Shown here: in pieces, positions 6,036-11,577 of the stretch
Layout of the letters: each line of letters starts with the position of its first letter
Numbering within the stretch: position 1 is the first letter of the stretch
NCBI GenBank assembly: GCA_036265345.1
Contig: DATAPE010000011.1
Coordinates: 1-11,577 of the forward strand
Reading direction: 5' to 3'
DNA: 11,577 bases
From: DATAPE01 sp036265345
Lineage (GTDB): Bacteria > Actinomycetota > CADDZG01 > WHSQ01
The notes under the pieces: model-generated
The model's database searches: none
Told to the model about the DNA's origin: nothing
The model's input: the letters and a program-made list of their open reading frames with translations, nothing else
Position numbers and translations under genes: made by a program

Positions 6036-7718
6036 CTATACGGTGGCCAGAGACTCCTCGGGTTGCCCGAAGTAGAACCCTTGCGCAAGATCGGACCCAG
6101 AACGCTGCACGGTTTTCAGTTGCTCGGCATTCTCCACGCCCTCTGTGACCACCTTCAGGTCGAGCGCGTGCGCCATGTCTACCGCCGCTTGGAGGAGGGC
6201 CCTGTCGTTGGGTCTCGCCTCGCCCAGAACAAAAGATTGGTCGATCTTCAAGACCTCTACGGGTAACGACCTTAGATAGCTCAACGATGAGAATCCCTTG
6301 CCGAAGTCGTCCATCACCAGACAAACACCGAGATCCTTGAGGCTGTGAAGGCAGCGGATGGAAGTGGGGGCATCTGCCCCGATGACACTCTCGGTGATCT
6401 CCAGGCACAACATGGAGGGATCGGTTCCGGTCTCCTGGAGGATGGCCGCGACGTCGTCGACCAACTCGGAATGCGCCAGCTGTTTGGCGGAGACGTTCAC
6501 CGATATCGCCAATGGGGTCTCGCGAGGACGATCGGCTCGCCAGAGCTGGGCGGTCAAACATGCGGTCCTAAGCACCCAGCTCCCGATGGGCATGATGAGG
6601 TTCGTTTCTTCGGCCAGACTGATGAAGTCGGAAGGTTGGAGCATGCCCCGTTGAGGATGTTGCCAGCGCAGAAGGGCCTCTGCCCCCACGATCTCACCCG
6701 TCTTCAGGTCCACCTGGGGTTGGTAAACGAGGCGGAGTTCCTCGCGGCGCACCGCACGTTGGAGAGCTATCTCATCCCGCATGCGTTCCTGGGCTCGCGC
6801 CCGCATCCGTTCATCGAACAGTTCGTAGCGCCCTCTGCCATTCTTCTTGGCGCGATACAGAGCGGCGTCTGCATTGCTTATCAAGTCTCCGGCGCTGGCG
6901 GACCCCTCGGTTGTTACTGCGATCCCTATGCTGATCGAGATGTCGGTTTCGTTGGAGCCGACCTGGTGTATGCCGCCGACGGCGGCCTTTATCCGCTTCG
7001 CGACTTGGATCGCATTCCGCTCACCACGGATGTCCTCGCACAGGATGACGAACTCGTCGCCTCCGAAACGGGCAGCGGTGTCGCTCGGCCTGAGTACGTG
7101 TTTCAGTGCCTCTGCACTGGTCTGCAGCATCGCGTCACCGGCGCTGTGACCGAAGGTGTCGTTCACGACCTTGAATCCGTCCAGATCGAAAAGGATGACC
7201 GCGATCTGGGTGCTGTTGCGCTCTTGCCGGCTCAGGGCAACCTCGAACCGGTCCTCGAATAGAGCCCGATTGGGAAGTCCGGTCAGATGGTCGTGCATGG
7301 CCTCGTCCACACGCTGGTTGGTCTCTTCGATGCGTGCCCGTATGTCCCGGATCGAAGCGATGAGGCACCGCTGACCGTCCACTCGGGCCACGGTCGCGGC
7401 GATCTCTCCTTGGAGAGGGGTTCCGTCTTTGGTGACCGAGGTGAGTTCCTGGATCAGCGGAAGCCCGCCGCCTCCCGTCTGACTCACGGCGAGCAGCTTG
7501 GGCAACTGGTTGGGATTCAGGACCGAGATAGGTGTCGCCAGCAGCTCCGCCGGCGGATAGCCAAGCAACCGGCATGCCTGAGGGTTCGCAAACAGGACCC
7601 TGTCACGCTCGGGGTCGAGGATCAGAAGAGCATCCGCCATCTGCTCCAGGATGGTGCGGAAGATCTCCTCGTCCTTTATCAGCGTGTGGAGCGCGGTCTC
7701 TTCGGTAAGGTCCACCAC
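6036..7718 (-). CDS. PAS-GGDEF-EAL cyclic-di-GMP synthase/phosphodiesterase
   Basis: A 560-residue soluble c-di-GMP turnover protein with no membrane segment. Order: PAS sensor at about 15-125 (FRTILEQMADALLILD ... RVLFANPQACRLLGYPPAEL), GGDEF domain about 140-300 and EAL domain about 315-555. The cyclase site RFGGDEF (217-223) is intact, and RPSD (210-213) five residues before it is a proper product-inhibition I-site. The EAL half has GAEALLRW (345-352), SVNVSAKQL, CLEITES, MDDFGKGFSS, VLKIDQSF, VTEGVEN and AQGFYFGQP, i.e. all the usual catalytic and metal-binding residues. Both activities are therefore possible, with the PAS domain setting the balance. Start: GTG 7718, with GAGG six bases upstream; GTG 7730 and GTG 7715 are alternatives. 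The frame stays open to 8081 but overlaps the upstream carboxypeptidase and is not family-like there. It follows that gene on the same strand after 233 bases. Confidence 0.93.
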   Translation of the reverse strand: MVDLTEETALHTLIKDEEIFRTILEQMADALLILDPERDRVLFANPQACRLLGYPPAELLATPISVLNPNQLPKLLAVSQTGGGGLPLIQELTSVTKDGTPLQGEIAATVARVDGQRCLIASIRDIRARIEETNQRVDEAMHDHLTGLPNRALFEDRFEVALSRQERNSTQIAVILFDLDGFKVVNDTFGHSAGDAMLQTSAEALKHVLRPSDTAARFGGDEFVILCEDIRGERNAIQVAKRIKAAVGGIHQVGSNETDISISIGIAVTTEGSASAGDLISNADAALYRAKKNGRGRYELFDERMRARAQERMRDEIALQRAVRREELRLVYQPQVDLKTGEIVGAEALLRWQHPQRGMLQPSDFISLAEETNLIMPIGSWVLRTACLTAQLWRADRPRETPLAISVNVSAKQLAHSELVDDVAAILQETGTDPSMLCLEITESVIGADAPTSIRCLHSLKDLGVCLVMDDFGKGFSSLSYLRSLPVEVLKIDQSFVLGEARPNDRALLQAAVDMAHALDLKVVTEGVENAEQLKTVQRSGSDLAQGFYFGQPEESLATV

Positions 7719-7951
7719 TTCGTTCCTCACGGGGCCCCCAAGCGCGGGCGTGCCGCCGGCCGCGGCGGGGTAAAGCTCTTGAAGATCGGGGGAAGGGAAA
7801 GCAGGGCGACCTCCAGCAACTTGGGGTCGCGTCCTCAGAGCGGCCACGGCTGACGGTTCAACCGCGCCGCCAGTAAACGCCCAAATGCCCAGAATGTCCA
7901 ACACCCGGGCCTTTTCGGCCTCGCGGCACCCTCGGCGCCGCCGGGATCCGC

Positions 7952-9280
7952 CTAGAGGCAGGCCGAGCGCAAGAGTCCGGCGTGTGCCGGCACTCTGATC
8001 GCTGCGGTGGCGATCGCGCCGACGATCTGGTCTTCGACGGCTTTGGGCATGTTTTGGTCCAGGATCGAGAACTCGACCCATGGGGAGTCTTCATTGCGAC
8101 GCACCCACCCGGACAGTGCCGAGTCCGAGTTGAACAGGGTCCCTGTCTTTGCGTGCACGTCCAGCCCTGCCAGCCGGCCGGCCAGGGTCCCTTCGCCCGG
8201 GGCGGCCAGATCCTGGCGGAGGGTTGCCCCCCACGGCCGGCGCTCGGAGGTTCCCAACAGACGCATCAGACCGAGAGGTGAGACCTTGTCCCGGTAGGAG
8301 AGGCCGGAGGAGTCCTCGGCGCCGATGCTCACCCCGGCCCGTTGCGTCCACGCGGCGATCGCCCGTGCACCCTTCCGGATGGTCCCCGGCGACCCGAATA
8401 CCTTGGTCCCGAGGAGCTTGCCGAGCATCTCTGCGAAGAAGTTATTCGACGTCTGATCCATGTAGGCCACGACGTCGGTGAGCGGGGCGGACTTCACCTG
8501 TGCGATCGGTGACAGCTTCGCCGGCGCCCGTCCGGTCCCGAGAGGGCTCTCGATCTCGATCCCTCGGCGACCAAGTTGGTGGCTGAACGCTCGAGCCGCG
8601 ACGCGCTCTGGTCTCCCTCTGACGTGAAAGTTCCCGTTCAGCGACAGCGCCGCCGCCAGCTGCACATAGCTCCGCGGCACGTAGGGCTTCCATCCCGGCG
8701 CATAGAAATCGTGAGCGAACGGAGCGGTGCTGCCGCGCACGCCCCCGGCGATCGTCTTGATGCCCGCCGACCTGACTTTCTCAGCAAGCTCTTCCAAAGT
8801 CGGGGACGTCAGTGCTCCTCCCCAGTAGTGCGGCTGCTTCTGGGTAAGCGTGGGATCTCCGGCTCCGACGAGCCACAGATTGCCACTGACCTCGCCGCCC
8901 TCAACGCGCCGCGCCATGGCCCTCGTTCGTATCCGGTAATGGGGCCCGAGGCGGTCGAACAGAGCCATGGACAACATGAGTTTTTCGTTGGAGGCCGGCG
9001 TCCGGTGGCGCCGCGCGTCGTGCTCGTACAGGGCCAGCCCTCGCACTCCTACCGCGATACCCACCGAATAGCCGTTGGCGAGACGCTCGATATTCGTCTT
9101 CCAGGGCGCGGGGTCACTCTCGAGGTGCGCTCGGATACGAGCCAGTCTGTGGCAGTGAGGTGCAGAGCCGGGAGGGTTCGGGGTCCCTGATACCCGAACC
9201 CCCGCCGGCAGCGTCGGGGAGCCTTCGCATGCCGCGAGCGTCAGGATCAAGGCGACCGCGCAGAAGGCTCTTGTTCTCAT
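7952..9280 (-). CDS. dacB: D-alanyl-D-alanine carboxypeptidase/endopeptidase, PBP4 family (peptidase S13), lipoprotein
   Basis: A 442-residue penicillin-binding protein of class C, acting outside the membrane to trim or cleave peptidoglycan cross-bridges. The N terminus MRTRAFCAVALILTLAAC is a lipoprotein signal with lipobox LAAC, so Cys18 would be lipidated after cleavage. The three active-site motifs are in place: SxxK as SNEK (Ser97-Lys100), SxN as SNN (278-280) and KTG (378-380), with the wide SxxK-SxN gap that marks S13 enzymes and their extra domains. EDSSGLSYRDKVSP (322-335) matches the family's DGSGLSxxNxxSP block with small changes. ATG 9280 was chosen because it begins the signal peptide; no clear Shine-Dalgarno precedes it (a GGAGG lies too far, over 20 bases upstream). 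The c-di-GMP gene follows on the same strand, but 233 bases apart, so co-transcription is uncertain. Confidence 0.93.
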   Translation of the reverse strand: MRTRAFCAVALILTLAACEGSPTLPAGVRVSGTPNPPGSAPHCHRLARIRAHLESDPAPWKTNIERLANGYSVGIAVGVRGLALYEHDARRHRTPASNEKLMLSMALFDRLGPHYRIRTRAMARRVEGGEVSGNLWLVGAGDPTLTQKQPHYWGGALTSPTLEELAEKVRSAGIKTIAGGVRGSTAPFAHDFYAPGWKPYVPRSYVQLAAALSLNGNFHVRGRPERVAARAFSHQLGRRGIEIESPLGTGRAPAKLSPIAQVKSAPLTDVVAYMDQTSNNFFAEMLGKLLGTKVFGSPGTIRKGARAIAAWTQRAGVSIGAEDSSGLSYRDKVSPLGLMRLLGTSERRPWGATLRQDLAAPGEGTLAGRLAGLDVHAKTGTLFNSDSALSGWVRRNEDSPWVEFSILDQNMPKAVEDQIVGAIATAAIRVPAHAGLLRSACL

Positions 9281-9440
9281 CTGGGCACCACTGATCCGAT
9301 CTACGCAGACCTCCGCCGAACCTCAGGCTGCTGCGGGTCCTAAGGAGCGAAAGCCGGATGAAGAGCCTGACTGCCACACAGGATCCCCACCTGGAAGACA
9401 CTGTCGTTACCGGCGACCGCCCCGTGGGCATGACTCGCCG

Positions 9441-9593
9441 ATGCTAATAGAACCCACCGAGAAGCGGGTGCGTGCGTTCTTCATCCCGGAGTTTCCCAAA
9501 ATCGAGAATCTGGTGTGCTTCTTGCACGAACGTGTCGATACCTACGTGGATGGGGAGAAACAGGAGCTGCCGAAGACCCGCTGGTCGAGGTGA
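9441..9593 (+). CDS. Possible small protein (50 residues), function unknown
   Basis: ATG 9441 opens a 50-codon frame ending in TGA 9591-9593. About three quarters of its third positions are G or C, like neighbouring genes, and the product (RAFFIPEFPKIENLVCFLHE, then RVDTYVDGEKQEL) has a normal mix of residues rather than the Arg/Pro/Ser-rich look of random frames in this DNA. No Shine-Dalgarno precedes it; its ATG overlaps the TGC-TAA end of a 29-codon ORF (9358-9447) that has an AAGGAG, so translational coupling is possible. It could also be the remnant of a larger decayed gene. I recognise no domain. Confidence 0.35.
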   Translation: MLIEPTEKRVRAFFIPEFPKIENLVCFLHERVDTYVDGEKQELPKTRWSR

Positions 9594-9672
9594 GCGGATC
9601 CGCACCCGGGGGCTCCAAAGCTCCTCGTGGGGGGAGGGATCTGGTCGCCGGTCCCGCGAGAGGAGGTACGAG

Positions 9673-9705
9673 ATGACGCGTACGGACGGTACGCGTTCCG
9701 GCTGA
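9673..9705 (+). CDS. 10-codon leader-like ORF upstream of ugd
   Basis: AGGAGGT (9661-9667) stands 5 bases before ATG 9673, the best ribosome site of this interval, yet the frame encodes only MTRTDGTRSG before TGA. The coding part is almost wholly made of a perfect inverted repeat. A regulatory leader peptide or simply a chance site are both possible; no run of one amino acid typical of classic attenuators is present. Confidence 0.3.
   Translation: MTRTDGTRSG
9676..9696. repeat. Perfect 8-bp inverted repeat in ugd leader
   Basis: Arms ACGCGTAC (9676-9683) and GTACGCGT (9689-9696) flank GGACG. It begins directly after the ATG of the 10-codon ORF, 110 bases before ugd. It could be an RNA hairpin that would block initiation of the short ORF, or a protein operator. 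Confidence 0.6.
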
Positions 9706-9758
9706 GGTCACGAAACTAGACGAGAAGGTACATTGAAACTGCTCCTCGGAGGGGGCTC

Positions 9759-9781
9759 GCACGCCGGCTAGACGGGCGTGC
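9759..9781 (+). repeat. Hairpin immediately upstream of ugd ribosome site
   Basis: GCACGCC (9759-9765) pairs with GGCGTGC (9775-9781) across a 9-base loop. It ends 25 bases before the ugd ATG and is followed by CATCTATCT rather than a T-run. It may be an attenuator or an mRNA-stabilising 5' structure. Confidence 0.45.
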
Positions 9782-9806
9782 CATCTATCTGGAAAGGGAA
9801 CCTGGC

Positions 9807-11117
9807 ATGAAAGTAGGGATCGTTGGTTTGGGCCATGTGGGCCTGGTTTCAGCAGCATGCTTCGCTCACGTCGGGCACCAAGTAATAGGGGCCGACAGCC
9901 AGGTGGAGCGGGTCGAGGGCCTTCAGAAGGGCATCATGCCCTTCTTCGAGCCGGGTCTTTCCGAGCTGGTCCGCGAGGGCACGGAGTCCGGCCGGCTCAC
10001 ATTTGTGCAGGAGTCTTCTGCCGTCCTGGAAGGGACCGACCTGGTCTTCATCTGCGTCGGCACGCCCTCCAAGCCCGACGGTTCGGCCGATCTCGTTCAG
10101 ATCGAGCAGCTCACCTCGGAGATCGCCAGCCGGCTCCGCGACGATCAGGTGCTCGTCGAGAAGAGCACCGTTCCCGTCAAGACGGGGGAGCGAGTGGAGC
10201 AGACGCTGCAGAGACTCGGTGCCTCGAACGTAGCAGTCGTCTCCAACCCTGAATTCTTGCGGGAAGGCAGCGCTCTTGAAGACACCCTTCGTCCCGATCG
10301 CATCGTCATCGGGTCTTCCTCGGACCGAGCCACGAAGCTGCTGAGCGACTTCTACGCCCCGATCATCGAGAAGTCCGGTTGTGCTCTCGTTGTGACCGAC
10401 GTGGGAACCGCGGAGCTGATCAAACACGCATCCAATGCATTTCTCGCAATGAAGATCTCGTTCATCAATGCGGTTGCCGAGGTGTGCGAGTCGACCGACG
10501 CCGACGTGCAAACCGTCGCACTCGGGATGGGGCTGGACCCACGGATAGGGCCCTCTTTCCTGCAGGCGGGTGTGGGCTACGGCGGCTCTTGTTTCCCCAA
10601 GGACGTCGCTGCCTTTGCGGCCCTGGCCCACACATTGGGGATCGACTTCTCGATCCTGGAAGCGGTTCAAGAGATCAATCAGCGGGCGACCGAAAGGATG
10701 CTCGACAAGCTCCGCACCGAGCTATGGCATCTGGAGGGCAAGAAGATCGCCATCCTCGGCTTGGCCTTCAAGCCCGGGACGGATGATCTCCGAGAGGCTC
10801 CCGCCCTTCGGGTGATCACGAAGTTGCTCGCGGAAGGCGCGGAGGTCGTCTCCTACGATCCCGCCGCGATGGCTAAGACGAAGGATCTCTTCCCCTCGAT
10901 CACGTATGCCGAATCGGCTCTCGACGCCATGGAGGGCGCCGACGCTGCGGTCTTTCTCACCGAGTGGGACGAGTTCCGGGCGCTGGAGCCGATCACGATG
11001 AAAGAGGCGTTGCGCTTCCCGATCGTCGCCGATGGACGGAATCTGTTCCGCCCAGAGGCCATGCGAGATGCGGGCCTGACTTACCTTTCAGTGGGCCGCC
11101 CGGTCATCCGCCCCTAG
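9807..11117 (+). CDS. ugd: UDP-glucose 6-dehydrogenase
   Basis: A 436-residue cytosolic enzyme that oxidises UDP-glucose twice with NAD+ to UDP-glucuronate, a precursor for exopolysaccharide, capsule or teichuronic-type polymers. Seen: NAD-binding GLGHVG (7-12), FICVGTP (81-87), EKSTVPVKTGE (118-128), NPEFLREGSALED (147-159), the central helix AELIKHASNAFLAMK with Lys206 and Asn210, the catalytic block GVGYGGSCFPKD with Cys262 and Asp266, and the C-terminal UDP-binding ILGLAFKPGTDDLREAP. Length fits the family. GDP-mannose dehydrogenase is related, but the overall pattern fits Ugd better. ATG 9807 follows a purine-rich GGAAAGGGAA and begins the Rossmann strand MKVGIVG, so it is the natural start. 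It sits behind an unusual structured leader and ends before the cold-shock gene's promoter. Confidence 0.95.
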   Translation: MKVGIVGLGHVGLVSAACFAHVGHQVIGADSQVERVEGLQKGIMPFFEPGLSELVREGTESGRLTFVQESSAVLEGTDLVFICVGTPSKPDGSADLVQIEQLTSEIASRLRDDQVLVEKSTVPVKTGERVEQTLQRLGASNVAVVSNPEFLREGSALEDTLRPDRIVIGSSSDRATKLLSDFYAPIIEKSGCALVVTDVGTAELIKHASNAFLAMKISFINAVAEVCESTDADVQTVALGMGLDPRIGPSFLQAGVGYGGSCFPKDVAAFAALAHTLGIDFSILEAVQEINQRATERMLDKLRTELWHLEGKKIAILGLAFKPGTDDLREAPALRVITKLLAEGAEVVSYDPAAMAKTKDLFPSITYAESALDAMEGADAAVFLTEWDEFRALEPITMKEALRFPIVADGRNLFRPEAMRDAGLTYLSVGRPVIRP

Positions 11118-11129
11118 CTCCGAAGGGGC
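11110..11129 (+). terminator. Hairpin over the ugd stop codon
   Basis: GCCCCT (11110-11115) pairs with AGGGGC (11124-11129) around an 8-base loop, overlapping the TAG of ugd. A second imperfect stem, GCCAGG/CCTTGGC, follows at 11132-11150. No T-run follows, so termination here is a modest inference. Confidence 0.35.
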
Positions 11130-11145
11130 TCGCCAGGGATTCTCC

Positions 11146-11176
11146 TTGGCAGGCATGGCAAGGAACGTGCTAGCGT
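11146..11176 (+). promoter_or_regulatory. Likely promoter of the cold-shock gene
   Basis: TTGGCA (11146-11151) and the extended -10 TGC-TAGCGT (11168-11176) are separated by 19 bases, slightly long, which the TGn extension may offset. Transcription from about 11183 would give a leader of roughly 70 bases before GTG 11254. Confidence 0.4.
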
Positions 11177-11253
11177 GGTTGTGTTAGGTGTCGGGGGGAC
11201 AAACTCATGCAGGTCTGTTCTTGCTAACCCTCGACAGCAGAAAAGGAGTTGAA

Positions 11254-11454
11254 GTGGCAGAAGGTACTGTGAAGTGGTTCAACAACGACAAGGGCTACGG
11301 GTTCATCTCGCAGCCTGAGGGTGAGGATCTGTTTGTGCATTTCTCGGCGATCCAGACCGAGGGTTATAAGTCTCTAGAAGAGGGACAGGCTGTCCAGTTC
11401 GAGGTCACGCAAGGACCGAAGGGAAAGCAGGCGTCAAACGTCCGGCCCGTCTAG
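11254..11454 (+). CDS. csp: CspA-family cold-shock RNA-binding protein
   Basis: A 66-residue single cold-shock domain, the usual length. It carries the RNA-binding motifs KGYGFI (RNP1, 13-18) and LFVHF (RNP2, 26-30), the opening EGTVKWFN and the closing GPKGKQASNVRPV. Such proteins bind single-stranded RNA or DNA and act as RNA chaperones that melt mRNA structure, in the cold or in general growth. The start is GTG 11254, with AAGGAG (11243-11248) 5 bases upstream; the frame is open to 11188, but those residues do not belong to the family. A leader of about 70 bases and a strong terminator make it a single-gene unit. Confidence 0.96.
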   Translation: MAEGTVKWFNNDKGYGFISQPEGEDLFVHFSAIQTEGYKSLEEGQAVQFEVTQGPKGKQASNVRPV

Positions 11455-11472
11455 CCGATAACCGCTAAATCC

Positions 11473-11506
11473 AAAAGGCCCCCGGTTCCAGGGGGCCTTT
11501 TTCTTT
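11473..11506 (+). terminator. Rho-independent terminator of the cold-shock gene
   Basis: AAAAGGCCCCC (11473-11483) pairs with GGGGGCCTTTT (11491-11501) across a 7-base loop, and the T-rich tail TTTTTCTTT follows. It lies 19 bases after the csp stop and is the clearest terminator in the window. Confidence 0.95.
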
Positions 11507-11574
11507 ACGCCACCGTCTGTCTAGGCTGGGGTTGTTACTGCATCTGTAGCGGACCGACCGGCAAGGAGGTAATC

Positions 11575-11577
11575 ATG
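11575..11577 (+). CDS. Start codon of the next gene (cut by window end)
   Basis: AAGGAGG (11563-11569) stands 5 bases before ATG 11575, an ideal ribosome site, so a rightward gene begins here. Its product cannot be told from one codon. It lies 69 bases past the cold-shock terminator, so it needs its own promoter; I see no convincing one. Confidence 0.7.

Larger units (their letters stand above)
9281..9806. other. 526-base interval without a large gene
   Basis: This stretch separates the divergent carboxypeptidase and UDP-glucose dehydrogenase genes. It must hold the promoters of both, but I find no convincing -35/-10 pair. It contains a possible 50-codon gene (9441-9593), a 29-codon ORF overlapping its start (9358-9447, AAGGAG at 9342-9347), a 10-bp palindrome GCGGATCCGC at 9594-9603 just after the 50-codon ORF, a 10-codon ORF with a strong ribosome site (9673-9705) and two inverted repeats (9676-9696, 9759-9781). 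Nothing resembles a known RNA gene or riboswitch. Confidence 0.6.

Noticed and set aside
6345..7262. 305-codon open frame on the plus strand
   Set aside because: It lies wholly opposite the GGDEF-EAL coding region, whose motifs are unmistakable.
7719..7951. Possible c-di-GMP riboswitch or terminator in the leader of the GGDEF-EAL gene
   Set aside because: I looked for GEMM-type conserved segments on the minus strand and found none; GC-rich stems such as GGCC-gaaaa-GGCC are short and lack a T-run.
9849..10670. 273-codon open frame on the minus strand
   Set aside because: Antisense shadow of ugd without recognisable motifs.
1..11577. tRNA, rRNA, CRISPR, insertion sequence or attachment site
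   Set aside because: I saw no regular spaced repeats, no transposase or integrase motifs and no tRNA-like cloverleaf on reading both strands.

Overview
The window is GC-rich, with GTG and TTG starts beside ATG starts and several promoters of the -10-only TAnnnT type. The scramblase-like protein, the Nur-type regulator and the cold-shock protein most resemble actinobacterial proteins. I infer a member of the Actinomycetota but cannot name a lineage. There is no sign of phage, insertion sequence, CRISPR array, tRNA or rRNA; it reads as ordinary chromosome with short transcription units on both strands.

Left part (1-4104): the 3' part of a family-2 SAM-dependent O-methyltransferase, whose start lies outside the window, converges on a short-chain dehydrogenase. 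Divergent from the dehydrogenase is a small membrane methyltransferase of the isoprenylcysteine/phospholipid type. Next comes a small membrane-anchored coiled-coil gene that appears broken by a one-base frameshift. It converges on a scramblase/LURP-one-like gene, which is divergent from a small VOC (glyoxalase-fold) protein.

Middle part (4135-6001): a nickel module. A NiCoT-family Ni/Co permease gene is followed 16 bases later by a Fur-family regulator whose His and Cys positions fit Nur, the nickel-responsive Fur. A perfect 19-bp palindrome with the 6-5-6 layout of the Nur box lies just upstream of the permease. It also abuts the Shine-Dalgarno of a divergent, unrecognised 71-residue Cys/His-rich protein. 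This is the most interesting arrangement in the window: autoregulated nickel uptake that may include a new small metal-binding protein.

Right part (6036-11577): a soluble PAS-GGDEF-EAL cyclic-di-GMP enzyme with both active sites intact lies downstream of a PBP4-type (S13) D-alanyl-D-alanine carboxypeptidase lipoprotein. A 526-base stretch follows that holds short ORFs and strong inverted repeats but no large gene. Then come a UDP-glucose 6-dehydrogenase (surface polysaccharide precursor supply), a CspA-family cold-shock protein with a textbook terminator, and the ribosome-binding site and ATG of the next gene at the window edge. The c-di-GMP enzyme, carboxypeptidase and ugd are all cell-envelope or lifestyle genes, but nothing in the sequence proves they act together.
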